DNA of 64,000 bases, taken from assembly GCF_022879575.1 (NCBI RefSeq), contig NZ_CP084261.1, positions 930,001 to 994,000 of the forward strand, written 5' to 3'. Positions within the stretch are counted from its first letter, which is position 1. Each line of letters begins with the position of its first letter. The notes below the pieces were generated by a model that was given only the letters and a program-made list of their open reading frames with translations, had not been told where the DNA came from and searched no databases. A program made the translations under genes and the position numbers. This stretch comes from Caballeronia sp. SL2Y3 (GTDB lineage Bacteria > Pseudomonadota > Gammaproteobacteria > Burkholderiales > Burkholderiaceae). This document shows positions 1 to 8,929 of this stretch, one piece after another.

Positions 1-1
1 A

Positions 2-382
2 GCCGATTTTGCGAAGACCGTTTCCGAATACGACATTTACGGTTTTGCCGGCATCGTCGGCGACTTTTACGCCGTGCATCTCAACGAGGAATACGCGAAA
101 GGCACGCGCTTCGAGCGGCGCATCGCGCAAGGCTGCTTGTCGGTCGGGTTTCTCTCGACCGTCATGGGCCATATGGCGCGGAAGGCGCCAAGCCCCGGCG
201 CGGTGTCGTATCGCTATGACATCACGTTCAATGCACCCGTGTTCATCGGCGATACCGTGACCGCTCGTCTGACGCTCGAAGAGAAGGACGATGAGCGCAA
301 CGTCTGCGTGTTCGCCGCCGATGTGACGCGCCAGGACGGCGTCGTCGTCGCATCCGGCAAGACCTATCTCAAAGTGCTGTGA
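2..382 (+). CDS. MaoC-family (R)-hydratase-like protein, 5' truncated by window edge
   Basis: This is the C-terminal part of a MaoC-like hot-dog dehydratase; the reading frame is open to the left edge, so the start lies outside the window. The hydratase motif is visible as IVGDFYAVHLNEEYA (window bases about 50-95), with the Asp and His that act on enoyl-CoA substrates in this family. The following segment FERRIAQGCLSVGFLS is the usual MaoC helix. It stops 4 nt before the enoyl-CoA hydratase and is clearly the upstream part of the same operon. The substrate is not known. It resembles the second MaoC protein at 3577, so the operon carries two hydratases that may act on different intermediates. 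Confidence 0.85.
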   Translation, partial: ADFAKTVSEYDIYGFAGIVGDFYAVHLNEEYAKGTRFERRIAQGCLSVGFLSTVMGHMARKAPSPGAVSYRYDITFNAPVFIGDTVTARLTLEEKDDERNVCVFAADVTRQDGVVVASGKTYLKVL

Positions 383-386
383 CGCC

Positions 387-1199
387 ATGCAGAATAGCCC
401 GCTTCCCGTTCTCTCCACGCAGCACGGCAGCCTGCGTCTTTTGACACTCAATCGCGCCGACAAGCTCAACGCATTCACGCCCGAGATGCTGGCTTTGCTT
501 TCTGCCAGCATCGAAGAAGCTCTCGCCGACGAAGCGACGCGCGTGATCGCGATCACCGGCAGCGGGGCCAAGGCCTTCGCCGCGGGCAACGATATCGAGC
601 GCCTCGTCTCTCTCGATGGCGTCGCCGCCTATCGCGACATGGTGGCCGGTCAGCGCGCGCTGCTGCGCCTGCACGATTGCGCGAAGCCGACCATCGCGAT
701 GGTCAACGGCTATGCGCTCGGCGGCGGCTTCGAACTGGCGCTGGCGTGCGACTTCATCGTGGCCTCGACCAACGCGAGCTTCGCGTTCCCGGAAATCACG
801 CTCAACACGATGCCCGGCTGGGGCGGCACGCAACTCGCCGTCGCCAAGATGGGGCTCGCGTGCGCCAAACGCTTCGTCATGAGCGGCAGGCGCTTTTCCG
901 CGCAGGAATGCGAGGCGTACGGCTTCATTCACGGGCTCGCGGCTCCTGACGAGCTCTTCGACGCCGTGCAGTCCTTGGCCGCGACCCTCGCTTCCTACGA
1001 TCCGTTCGCAATCGAAATGTCGAAGCGGGCCCTGAACCGCGCGAACGAGTTGCCCTTGTCGGCGGGACTCGATTTCGAAGCCGCGCAATACGCGGTGAAC
1101 TTTTCGAGCGAGGGCGCGCGGGCCGGGCTGCGGCAATTCCTCGAACGCCAGTCCGCGCGACGCACGGCCCGCACCCACCTTGCACCGGTCACGCCATGA
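387..1199 (+). CDS. Enoyl-CoA hydratase/isomerase family protein
   Basis: A 270-residue crotonase-fold enzyme, normal for the family. The oxyanion-hole region is seen around AGNDIERL (about residues 66-73) and the NGYALGGGFELALACD segment (about 107-122). Both glutamates used by true hydratases appear present: Glu116 in GGGFELALACD and Glu136 in FPEITLNTMPG. Hydration of a 2-enoyl-CoA is therefore likely, although the substrate is not evident. The ATG is 4 nt after the preceding MaoC stop, and the stop overlaps the start of the acyl-CoA dehydrogenase by 4 nt (ATGA), which indicates translational coupling. Confidence 0.9.
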   Translation: MQNSPLPVLSTQHGSLRLLTLNRADKLNAFTPEMLALLSASIEEALADEATRVIAITGSGAKAFAAGNDIERLVSLDGVAAYRDMVAGQRALLRLHDCAKPTIAMVNGYALGGGFELALACDFIVASTNASFAFPEITLNTMPGWGGTQLAVAKMGLACAKRFVMSGRRFSAQECEAYGFIHGLAAPDELFDAVQSLAATLASYDPFAIEMSKRALNRANELPLSAGLDFEAAQYAVNFSSEGARAGLRQFLERQSARRTARTHLAPVTP

Positions 1200-2359
1200 C
1201 GACAACGCTCAATCAGCCTCACTGGCTCGGCGAACAGCACACGATGATCCGCGAAGCGGTGCGACGCTTCGCGGAAAACGAAGTCGCACCGCAGTCGGAA
1301 TCGCTCTGGGAGGACGAGGCGTTTCCGTATGCGCTCTGGCGGCATGCCTGCGAACTCGGCTTCACCGGTTTGCCCTATCCGGACGCGTTCGGCGGCGGCG
1401 GTGGCGACTGGCTCTCCTTCGTGATCGTGCTCGAAGAAATGGCCCGCGTGGATTGCGCGGTCGCCAATGCGCTGATGGCGAATTCCACCGTCGCGAGCCT
1501 GCTGAACAACTACGGCACCACCGAACAGAAAGCGCGCTATTTGCGGCCCATTCTCGACGGCACGCAGATCGGTTCCATCGGTCTTTCGGAGCCGGACGCA
1601 GGTTCGGATGCGGCGAACATCGGCACGCGGGCGGTGTTCGACGGCGAGCAGTGGATCATCGATGGCGCGAAGACCTTCATCAGCAATTCGGGCACGGAGA
1701 TAGGCGGGCCGACGGTGATCGCGGCGGCGACGGGCACGCGACCCGACGGCCGCAAGGAGATCTCCAATTTCATCGTGCCGCAGGGGACGCCGGGCTTCAG
1801 CAAGGGACGCAAGCTGCGCAAGATCGGCTGGCGCGCTTCCATCACGCATGAACTGTTCTTCGACCGCTGCGCCATTCCGGCGAATCAGCTTCTCGGCGAA
1901 CGCGGCGCGGGGCTGCGTCAGACGCTGGCGCAGATCAGCACCGGACGCATTCTTATCGGCGCGCTTGCACTGGGCATCCTGCAAGGGTCGCTGGAACGCT
2001 CGATGGCCTATATGAAGGAGCGGCGCGCGTTCGGGCGAGCCATCGCCGACTTTCAGGGGCTTCAATTCAAGGTTGCCGACATGGCCACCGATGCCCATGC
2101 CGCGCGTCTCATGCTCTACGACGCCGCCGCGCTCAAGGATGCCGGCTTGCCGTTCGACGCGCAGGCTTCGCAGGCCAAGCTCTTCGCCACCGAACACGCG
2201 ATGAAGGCCGCGCATCAGGCGGTGCAGATTCATGGCGGATACGGCGTGATGGCCGAGTTCGCGGTCGCCCGCGCATTCGGCGACGCGAAGGTGCTCGAAA
2301 TCGTCGAAGGCACATCGGAAATACAGCGCATGATCATCGCGCGCACGCTGCTCGCGTGA
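1196..2359 (+). CDS. Acyl-CoA dehydrogenase
   Basis: A 387-residue FAD-dependent acyl-CoA dehydrogenase that would oxidise an acyl-CoA to the 2-enoyl-CoA and pass electrons to ETF. The signature GLSEPDAGSD lies near residue 125, and the C-terminal VEGTSEIQRMIIAR block contains the Glu that serves as catalytic base in many family members (about residue 371). Length is typical. It starts inside the last codons of the enoyl-CoA hydratase (ATGA overlap), and a CoA-transferase follows after 27 nt. The order hydratase, dehydrogenase, CoA-transferase, hydratase points to activation and beta-oxidation of a specific organic acid. Confidence 0.92.
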   Translation: MTTTLNQPHWLGEQHTMIREAVRRFAENEVAPQSESLWEDEAFPYALWRHACELGFTGLPYPDAFGGGGGDWLSFVIVLEEMARVDCAVANALMANSTVASLLNNYGTTEQKARYLRPILDGTQIGSIGLSEPDAGSDAANIGTRAVFDGEQWIIDGAKTFISNSGTEIGGPTVIAAATGTRPDGRKEISNFIVPQGTPGFSKGRKLRKIGWRASITHELFFDRCAIPANQLLGERGAGLRQTLAQISTGRILIGALALGILQGSLERSMAYMKERRAFGRAIADFQGLQFKVADMATDAHAARLMLYDAAALKDAGLPFDAQASQAKLFATEHAMKAAHQAVQIHGGYGVMAEFAVARAFGDAKVLEIVEGTSEIQRMIIARTLLA

Positions 2360-2386
2360 ACGCGCTTCGGAACCGAGGGGAACGTT

Positions 2387-3580
2387 ATGCTGGAAGGCAT
2401 CAAGGTATTGAGCTTCACGCACTTCTTGCAAGGGCCCGCCGCCGTGCAGATGCTCGCCGACGTGGGCGCGGATGTCATCAAGATCGAGCCGCCGGGCGGC
2501 GCATTCGAACGCGGCTGGACCGGCGCGGATGCCTTCGTCGAAGGCGTGAGCGTGTTCTTTCTGCTCGGCAACCGCAATCAACGAAGCATCTCGCTCGATT
2601 TGCGCGAGCAACCCGCACGCGAGATCGTGTGGCGTCTGATCCGCGAAGCGGATGTGCTCATCGAAAACTATCGGCCCGGCGTGCTGGACAAGATGGGCTT
2701 CGGTTACGCGCAGGTGCATGAGGTCAATCCGCGCCTCGTCTACTGCTCTTGCACGGGATACGGTTCTTCGGGTCCGTATCTGAAGCGTCCGGGGCAGGAC
2801 TTGCTGCTTCAGGCGATGAGCGGCATGACCATGCTCTCCGGCGATGCGGAGTCGCCGCCCACGCCGGTCGGCTCGGCGATCGTCGATCAGCATGCCGCCG
2901 CGCTGGCCGCATTCGGCGTGGTGGCCGCGTTGCAGGCGCGCGAGCGGACCGGCGTGGGCACGCGAGTGGAGAGCAATCTGCTCAACGCCGCGCTCGATCT
3001 ACAGATCGAGCCCTTCACGTACTACATGAACAAGGGGCCGCTGTGGGCGCGCACGCATCCGCCGACCGGCAGCCGCTTTCATCCGGCGCCCTATGGCGTG
3101 TATCAGACGCGCGACGGCTACATCGCGATGTCGCTCACGCCTGTACAGAAACTCGCGGGCGCATTGTCGTGTCCCGCCCTCGCGGAGTTCACGCATCCGA
3201 AGGATAACGTCCGGCGCCGCGAGGAAATCAATCGCCTTGTCTACGACACCCTCAAGACGCGCACGACAGCAGAGTGGATGCATACCTTCGAGGAACACGA
3301 CATCTGGTTCGCGCCCGTCAACGATTACGAACAGGTCGAGCACGATCCGCAGGTCTTGCACAATCAGATGATCGTGTCGTTCGAGCATGAGCAGGCGGGG
3401 CCCGTGCGGGTGCTCGCGCATCCGGTCCGCTATGACGGCGAGACGCCGCCCTTGCGCCGTCATCCGCCGAAACAGGGACAACATACCCGCGAAGTGCTCG
3501 CGGAACTGGGTTACACGCCGCAAGAGATCGACGCTTATGTCGAGGGCGGCATTGCGTTGACATCGAGGAGAGAAGCATGA
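2387..3580 (+). CDS. CaiB/BaiF family class III CoA-transferase
   Basis: A 397-residue member of the family that moves CoA between carboxylic acids (formyl-CoA transferase, CaiB, BaiF, succinyl-CoA:acid transferases). The N-terminal MLEGIKVLSFTHFLQGPAA and VGADVIKIEPPGGAFERGW blocks are diagnostic. The catalytic Asp that forms the acyl-aspartyl intermediate is expected in RPGQDLLLQAMSG (about residues 132-144). A good Shine-Dalgarno site (GAGGGGAACGTT) precedes ATG 2387. It probably activates the acid degraded by the operon, in place of an ATP-dependent ligase. The stop overlaps the next gene by 4 nt. Confidence 0.92.
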   Translation: MLEGIKVLSFTHFLQGPAAVQMLADVGADVIKIEPPGGAFERGWTGADAFVEGVSVFFLLGNRNQRSISLDLREQPAREIVWRLIREADVLIENYRPGVLDKMGFGYAQVHEVNPRLVYCSCTGYGSSGPYLKRPGQDLLLQAMSGMTMLSGDAESPPTPVGSAIVDQHAAALAAFGVVAALQARERTGVGTRVESNLLNAALDLQIEPFTYYMNKGPLWARTHPPTGSRFHPAPYGVYQTRDGYIAMSLTPVQKLAGALSCPALAEFTHPKDNVRRREEINRLVYDTLKTRTTAEWMHTFEEHDIWFAPVNDYEQVEHDPQVLHNQMIVSFEHEQAGPVRVLAHPVRYDGETPPLRRHPPKQGQHTREVLAELGYTPQEIDAYVEGGIALTSRREA

Positions 3581-4050
3581 GCGCACAACCGAACAACTGG
3601 CCGGCGCTCCTGCGCTTCGAGGATGTCGAGATCGGCCGCACGCAGGTGATCGTGCATACGGTGACAGAAGCGGAAGTGAACGCGTTCGGACGTCTGTCGG
3701 GGGATCTGAACCCGCTGCACATGGAAGATGCGTTTGCCGAATGCTCGCCCTTCGGACGGCGCGTGGTGCATGGGCTGTTGACGGCCGCGCTTGTGTCGGC
3801 AGCCCACACGGAACTCACGGGCCCGGGCTTCGCTTACGTCGGGCAGGAACTGCGCTTTCTCGGGCCGGTTTATATCGGCGACACGGTGACGATCAACGTG
3901 TGCGTCGTCGAGAAGAAGCCGGCAAAGCGCATCCTCGTTATGGATACGACCGTTCGAAACCAGCAGGGACGTGTGGTGCTGAGCGGGCTTTCCGCGCTCA
4001 AGGAACTGCGCTTCGATCAGGCGCTGATGGCCCGCAATCTCGCCGCATGA
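3577..4050 (+). CDS. MaoC-family dehydratase
   Basis: A 157-residue single hot-dog domain with the complete (R)-specific hydratase motif FGRLSGDLNPLHMEDAFAE: Asp in SGDLNP and His in PLH, followed by the GRRVVHGLL helix. It overlaps the CoA-transferase stop (ATGA) and is the last enzyme gene of the operon. The short size fits a homodimeric PhaJ-like hydratase rather than the two-domain long form. The substrate is unknown; the presence of a crotonase hydratase in the same operon suggests either opposite stereochemistry or a branched or substituted acyl-CoA. Confidence 0.9.
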   Translation: MSAQPNNWPALLRFEDVEIGRTQVIVHTVTEAEVNAFGRLSGDLNPLHMEDAFAECSPFGRRVVHGLLTAALVSAAHTELTGPGFAYVGQELRFLGPVYIGDTVTINVCVVEKKPAKRILVMDTTVRNQQGRVVLSGLSALKELRFDQALMARNLAA

Positions 4051-4188
4051 CCTCCGCACCACACCTTGCATGGTGTAAATGCCAGTAACGTCGACGGTCA
4101 CTGCACCGCTACACTGCGTGCAGTGGCCCGCGATTTTCGGGCAGGCTGGCAGGCGCGGGACACAGCGCCGCCAACAGGGAGGAGACAG

Positions 4189-5085
4189 TTGGATACCGCT
4201 TGTTGTTGCCACGTCCCGGTCATCAGGATCGAGGACTACGAATACGGCGCGCACGTCAAGACGCCGGACTTTCACCTCGCGCCCATCGAGGCGCTGAAAT
4301 CGACGCTCGTTTATCCGCATCGGCACGACTTCTATCATGTGATGTGGGTGATCGCCGGCAGCGGCTCGCACGTGATCGATTCCGTGCGCTACGAAGTCCG
4401 CCCCAATACGCTGTACTTCATGACGCCGGGGCAGATTCACGATCTGGATCTCTCCGCCGACACGCTCGGTTATTCGATCAGCTTTTCGTCCGAGTTCTTC
4501 GCGTTTCGCGTGCAGAACCGCCACACCGAAACCGAGGTGCCTGTCTACAACTTCGAACAGCTCGGTGCGTGCCTGCATCTGAACGATGCACAGGTCCGCG
4601 AACTCTCGCGCGTGATGGACGGAATCCGCGAAGAGTATCGCGATGAGCAAATCGGCTACACGGACGCGATCTGGGCCTGGCTGCATGTATTCCTGATCAA
4701 GGTGGCGCGCATGTGCGACGCCGCCGCCATGCGCGACGCCGCCGCCTCGCGCAGCGTGCTGCTCTCGCGCCGCTTCAAGAGCCTGCTGGAGAAACACTTT
4801 CGTTCGGTGAACGAAGCATCCGACTACGCACGCCTCCTGAACGTGACCGAACGGGCTCTGAACGAGGCAACGCGGCAGGCACTCGGCAGCACCGCGCCCA
4901 AACTCATTCGGGAACGCGTGATGCTCGAGGCCAAGCGTTTGCTGCTTCACTCCGAGGTGAATGTGGCGGAGATCGCCGCCATGCTGTCTTTCGACGATCC
5001 CGCTTATTTCAGCCGCTGCTTTCGCAAGCACACAGGCCGTTCACCGATCGACTACCGGCGCAGCCTCGACAAGCTGCATATCTGA
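4189..5085 (+). CDS. AraC-family transcriptional regulator with cupin sensor
   Basis: A regulator of 298 residues if translation begins at TTG 4189. I chose that start because a strong purine-rich site (AGGGAGGAGA, 4177-4186) lies just upstream, whereas the frame's ATG at 4066 lacks one and adds an atypical N-terminus. Residues about 20-100 form the AraC cupin ligand domain (YPHRHDFYHVMWVIAGSGSH, then PGQIHDLDL). The C-terminal helix-turn-helix pair ends in VAEIAAMLSFDDPAYFSRCFRKHTGRSP, the classical AraC signature. Located 138 nt downstream of the catabolic operon on the same strand, it probably controls that operon in response to the acid or its CoA ester. Confidence 0.9.
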   Translation: MDTACCCHVPVIRIEDYEYGAHVKTPDFHLAPIEALKSTLVYPHRHDFYHVMWVIAGSGSHVIDSVRYEVRPNTLYFMTPGQIHDLDLSADTLGYSISFSSEFFAFRVQNRHTETEVPVYNFEQLGACLHLNDAQVRELSRVMDGIREEYRDEQIGYTDAIWAWLHVFLIKVARMCDAAAMRDAAASRSVLLSRRFKSLLEKHFRSVNEASDYARLLNVTERALNEATRQALGSTAPKLIRERVMLEAKRLLLHSEVNVAEIAAMLSFDDPAYFSRCFRKHTGRSPIDYRRSLDKLHI

Positions 5086-5201
5086 TTCGTCGTGCGCCGC
5101 CTGAGTGCGGAAATGTCCAACAGTTCACGCGTTTCATCCTAACGCCGTCGCGCAGGCTCTTTTTAGAATCGTCCTGCGCATGACGAACTCAAGGAGACAC
5201 C

Positions 5202-6422
5202 GTGTCGAACGCAACGAATCCGATGGCGCTATCCGAGGAACAGATCAGGCTGTTTCGCGAAACGCTAGACAAGACTGCACAGAAAGTCGCCGCCGACGAA
5301 CTCACGTTCGGCGTCGAATTCCCGCAAGTCACCGGTCCCGACGGCCAATGGGTACGTCTGCCCGCCTCGCTTTCCGCGGGCTATGACGGCGACGCGTGGA
5401 GCCACGGCAACTGGTTCTGCGGCTTCTGGGTCGGGCTTCTGCTGACGTCGTATCTGCATACCGGCGAGGCGCGCTTCCTCGAATGGGCGCGTGCCCGCAT
5501 GCTGCTCGTCGGGCAGCGCGCGCAAGACCCGAATACGCACGACATCGGCTTCATATTCGATAGCAGCGCCGTGCCGGGGCATCACATTACCGGCGACGAA
5601 TGGTTCGCGGACCTGGCGCTCGAAGCCGCCGACAAGCTGCGCGCGCGGCTCGTGACCACTCGCGACGGCGCTTATCTCGCGTCATGGGGACCGCTGTCGG
5701 ATCCGCGTGGCCGAAGCGCATCGGCAATCGACACGATGGCGAATCTGTCGCTGCTCTACTGGGCCGCGAATCATGCCGACGACGGCAGCTACCGGCAAGC
5801 CGCCGATGCGCACGCCGAGATGACCGCCCGCGCCTTCGTGCGCGATGACGATTCCACTTACCACGCCGTCGAATACGATGTGGAAAGCGGCGCGCGCAAA
5901 CGCGGCTATACGTTTCAGGGCGCCTTCGACGAATCCGCGTGGAGCCGTGGTCAGGCATGGGCGGTTTACGGTTACGTGAACTCTGCGCGCGAAACCGGCA
6001 AGCGCAAGTATCTCGACCTCGCCGAACGTCTTGCCGATTACTATCTGCGTCGCCTGGAAGGGCGTCTGGTGCCGCCGTGGGACTTCGACGCCCGAGGCCG
6101 CGATGCGGAAATCAAGGACACCGCGGCCGCTGCGGTGGTTGCATCGGCGCTGCTGGAAATGGCGCGTCTGCATCCGGATACGCAGGTCGGCGCAAAGTGG
6201 CAGCGCCACGGCACCGCGATGCTCGAAGCATTGTGCCGCGAAGAATTCACGAAGGACGGCCAGCACGGCTTGCTGCATAACTCCTGCTATTCGAAGCCGC
6301 ATAACATCGGCGTGGATGGCGCGACCATGTTCGGCGATTTCTTCTTCGTCGAAGCGCTCTGCCGTGCCGTGCATCCGGGCAAGCTGCGGCCGCTCGGTGA
6401 CGCGCGCATTGCGCTTGCCTGA
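5202..6422 (+). CDS. GH88-type unsaturated glucuronyl hydrolase
   Basis: A 406-residue (alpha/alpha)6-barrel enzyme of the unsaturated glucuronyl/rhamnogalacturonyl hydrolase type, which removes unsaturated uronic acids from oligosaccharides made by polysaccharide lyases. The two catalytic Asp positions of UGL fit HDIGF (Asp114) and IDTMANLSLLYWA (Asp177). The WSRGQAWAVYGY block and KDTAAAAVVASALLEMA are further family hallmarks. No signal peptide is seen, so it acts in the cytoplasm on imported oligosaccharides. GAAAGAGTC-like promoter elements are not clear; TTTTTAGAATCG near 5161 may be a -10 region. No lyase or transporter is adjacent, so it stands alone. Confidence 0.85.
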   Translation: MSNATNPMALSEEQIRLFRETLDKTAQKVAADELTFGVEFPQVTGPDGQWVRLPASLSAGYDGDAWSHGNWFCGFWVGLLLTSYLHTGEARFLEWARARMLLVGQRAQDPNTHDIGFIFDSSAVPGHHITGDEWFADLALEAADKLRARLVTTRDGAYLASWGPLSDPRGRSASAIDTMANLSLLYWAANHADDGSYRQAADAHAEMTARAFVRDDDSTYHAVEYDVESGARKRGYTFQGAFDESAWSRGQAWAVYGYVNSARETGKRKYLDLAERLADYYLRRLEGRLVPPWDFDARGRDAEIKDTAAAAVVASALLEMARLHPDTQVGAKWQRHGTAMLEALCREEFTKDGQHGLLHNSCYSKPHNIGVDGATMFGDFFFVEALCRAVHPGKLRPLGDARIALA

Positions 6423-6444
6423 GCTTCACGCGTTCCGCTTCGAA

Positions 6445-6470
6445 AGGCCGGCATGGGACCATGCCGGCTT
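6445..6470. terminator. Intrinsic terminator hairpin between convergent genes
   Basis: The stem GCCGGCATGG (6447-6456) pairs with CCATGCCGGC (6459-6468), giving a near-perfect GC-rich hairpin. It lies 25 nt after the GH88 stop and between convergent genes, so it could serve both. There is only a short T run on each side. Confidence 0.6.
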
Positions 6471-6547
6471 CATTGCACTACCGCATTGTTAGGATGCCTA
6501 TACACCAGCCGACACGAGTAACCGCGAGTCCCTTTGACTGACTCGCG

Positions 6548-7018
6548 TCACTCCGATATGCGTTTGAAGCTCGCGTAGTAATCGTCGGTGTAGTAGCACT
6601 CGCTGGTCTGTTTGCGCGGACCGCCGCACACGATGCGGCGTTGCCCGCGATCCGTCGAGCCTGGCGTGCGGACGGTGTAGGCGTGGTAGTACCCACGCGG
6701 CTGCTGCGGCAGCAACGCCGCGCTATTGCGAAAGAGCACGCCGTCATCTCGATACGGGAACGGGCCGCCCGCTTTGATCAGACGCAATGTGTCGGCGGCT
6801 TCGCCCGGCAACTGCGCCTTCGCGACGGCAGGCAATGCGCCTCGCTCCTGCGGGCCCGATGCGGCCTGCGCGCCGCTCGCGGCGCCAGCTTGTGCAGGCG
6901 CCTGGCTGGCGCTTGCCCCGGTTTCCTGAGTTGCGTTCTGCGAGCCGCTCTTGTTGCATCCGCCAAGTACGGCGCTCAAGGCGAACAAGCAGGGGTAGAT
7001 CCATGCGCGTTTGACCAA
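6548..7018 (-). CDS. Barnase/RNase Sa-fold lipoprotein, catalytic residues apparently lost
   Basis: A 156-residue protein if begun at TTG 7018, chosen because GGAG lies 8 nt upstream and the product then starts with a lipoprotein signal (MVKRAWIYPCLFALSAVLGGC, lipobox Cys21). An Ala/Gln/Gly-rich linker follows, then a microbial guanyl-RNase domain at about 70-156 (LPGEAADTLRLI, GGPFPYRDDGVLFRN, TPGSTDRGQRRIVCGG). Compared with RNase Sa from memory, the general-base Glu in YYHEYTV is Ala113 here (YYHAYTV), and the catalytic His in GDHYATF is Tyr147 (DDYYASF); the second Arg of RRI is kept. Thus the fold is retained while RNase activity is doubtful. No barstar-like inhibitor gene is adjacent. 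It is convergent with the GH88 gene and divergent from the acyl-CoA synthetase. Confidence 0.82.
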   Translation of the reverse strand: MVKRAWIYPCLFALSAVLGGCNKSGSQNATQETGASASQAPAQAGAASGAQAASGPQERGALPAVAKAQLPGEAADTLRLIKAGGPFPYRDDGVLFRNSAALLPQQPRGYYHAYTVRTPGSTDRGQRRIVCGGPRKQTSECYYTDDYYASFKRISE

Positions 7019-7306
7019 GCCGTTGTCTCCGGTTGACCTGCATTCGACGACCGCGAACCGTCCAAGCATATCTCTAGTGGCCGAGTGCAGCAATCGAAGC
7101 CATGCAATCTTCGACGCACACGCGAACGCGATCACTTCATGCCTCCCGATTCCGTCGACATTGCGGAAAGTAACGCGATACGCTGGCAGAATCGAGCGCA
7201 GACGCGGCCTCATTCCTTGCACCGCAGCAATGACCGGACCCGCGCGATAAGCCTCAAAACAAGCGCCATTCGCGCGCAACAACGAACGCTTTCAAGGAGC
7301 CGCCCC

Positions 7307-8929
7307 ATGCTGTCGAAAGAAACCAGTTACGAAGATGCGGTCGAGGGCTTTCACTGGGCCATTCCCGAGCACTACAACATCGGCGTGGACGTATGCGACA
7401 AATGGGCGGCCTCGCGTCCCGACGACACGGCTCTGATCCACGAACATCGCGACGGCAGCATCGAACGAATGACCTTCGCGGAGTTGCGAAGCCAGAGCAA
7501 TCGCGCCGCCCACTGCTTTCGTGCGCATGGCATCGTGCAGGGCAGTCGGGTCGCGATCCTGATCGCGCAATCGCCGCAGACGGCCATCGCGCATATCGCT
7601 GCTTTCAAGCTCGGCGCGATCTCGGTGCCGTTGTTTGCGCTCTTCGGCGAGGAAGCGCTGGAGTTTCGCCTGCGCGACAGCGGAGCCAGCGTGCTCGTGA
7701 CCGATGCCGCAGGCGCGCGAAAAATCGCAGGCATTCGCGACCGGTTGCCCGCGCTGCGCACGGTGTTCGTGACAGGCGCGCAGCCCGAAGCGAGCGGCGC
7801 AGTCGAGAACTTCGACACGGCGCTCGCCGTGCAGTTCGACACCTTCGAGCCCGTGGCCACAAGAGCCGATGACCCCGCCGTCATCATCTATACGTCCGGC
7901 ACCACAGGCAAGCCGAAGGGCGCGTTACATGCGCATCGCGTGCTGCTCGGTCATCTTCCGGGAGTCGAGATGTCGCATGGCGGTTCGATCACTCAGACCG
8001 ACATGTTCTGGACGCCCGCGGACTGGGCATGGATCGGCGGCCTGCTCGATGTCCTTCTACCCGCGCTGCACCACGGCGCTACCGTTGTTTCGCATCGCTT
8101 CGACAAGTTCAGTGCAAGCGCGGCGTTCGATCTGATGAGCCGTCACGGCGTGACGCACGTATTCCTGCCGCCGACCGCGCTCAAGATGCTGCGTACCGAA
8201 AAAGCGCCGCGCGAGCGATGGAACCTGCGGCTGCGCTCAGTCGCGAGCGGAGGCGAATCGCTAGGCACAGAGCTGCTGACGTGGGGCCGCGAAGCACTCG
8301 GCATCACCATCAACGAGTTCTACGGTCAGACCGAATGCAACATGGTCGTCTCGTCGTGCGGCAACTGGTTTCCGGCCCGGCCCGGCGCAATCGGACGCGC
8401 GGCGCCAGGACACGACGTGCGCGTGGTGAACGACCAAGGCGTCGTGCAGCCGGTGGATGAGATCGGCAACATCGCGATCAAGACGCCGGACCCCGTCATG
8501 TTCCTGGGCTACTGGAACAATCCTGCGGCCACAGCCGAGAAATTCGCGGGCGACTATCTGCTCACGGGCGATCTGGGCCGCATGGACAGCGACGGTTTCG
8601 TCCACTACGTGGGCCGCAACGACGACGTCATCACGAGCGCGGGTTATCGCATCGGGCCGGGACCCATCGAAGATTGCCTGCTCGGCCATCCCGCCGTTCG
8701 GCTGGTGGCCGTCGTAGGCGTGCCGGATGCCGAGCGGACCGAGATCGTCAAAGCGTGCGTCGTCCTGAGCGAGGGCTTCTCACCGAGCGACGAACTGACT
8801 CGCGAACTGCAGGACCATGTGCGCACGCGTCTCGCCGCGCACGAATATCCGCGCTCGATCGAATATCGTGAATCGCTGCCGATGACATCGACCGGAAAGC
8901 TCATCAGGCGTGAGTTGAGAGACAGCTAA
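7307..8929 (+). CDS. AMP-dependent acyl-CoA synthetase (acetyl/medium-chain type)
   Basis: A 540-residue ANL-superfamily ligase that activates a carboxylic acid with ATP and CoA. The P-loop YTSGTTGKPKG is at about 195-205, the FYGQTECN A5 motif near 340, the TGDLGRMDSDGFVHYVGRNDD A7/A8 hinge near 420-445, and the catalytic Lys in TSTGKLIRREL at the C-terminus. ATG 7307 follows AAGGAG at a proper distance; the frame is open further upstream but without a ribosome-binding site. Similarity is closest in style to medium-chain/acetyl synthetases of the AcsA-like group. The acid is not evident. Its stop overlaps the convergent LysR gene by 4 nt. Confidence 0.9.
   Translation: MLSKETSYEDAVEGFHWAIPEHYNIGVDVCDKWAASRPDDTALIHEHRDGSIERMTFAELRSQSNRAAHCFRAHGIVQGSRVAILIAQSPQTAIAHIAAFKLGAISVPLFALFGEEALEFRLRDSGASVLVTDAAGARKIAGIRDRLPALRTVFVTGAQPEASGAVENFDTALAVQFDTFEPVATRADDPAVIIYTSGTTGKPKGALHAHRVLLGHLPGVEMSHGGSITQTDMFWTPADWAWIGGLLDVLLPALHHGATVVSHRFDKFSASAAFDLMSRHGVTHVFLPPTALKMLRTEKAPRERWNLRLRSVASGGESLGTELLTWGREALGITINEFYGQTECNMVVSSCGNWFPARPGAIGRAAPGHDVRVVNDQGVVQPVDEIGNIAIKTPDPVMFLGYWNNPAATAEKFAGDYLLTGDLGRMDSDGFVHYVGRNDDVITSAGYRIGPGPIEDCLLGHPAVRLVAVVGVPDAERTEIVKACVVLSEGFSPSDELTRELQDHVRTRLAAHEYPRSIEYRESLPMTSTGKLIRRELRDS

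Noticed and set aside
995..2893. A 632-codon open frame on the - strand opposite the acyl-CoA dehydrogenase and CoA-transferase genes
   Set aside because: Antisense to strongly supported genes, Arg/His-rich with no domain; long antisense frames are expected in high-GC DNA.
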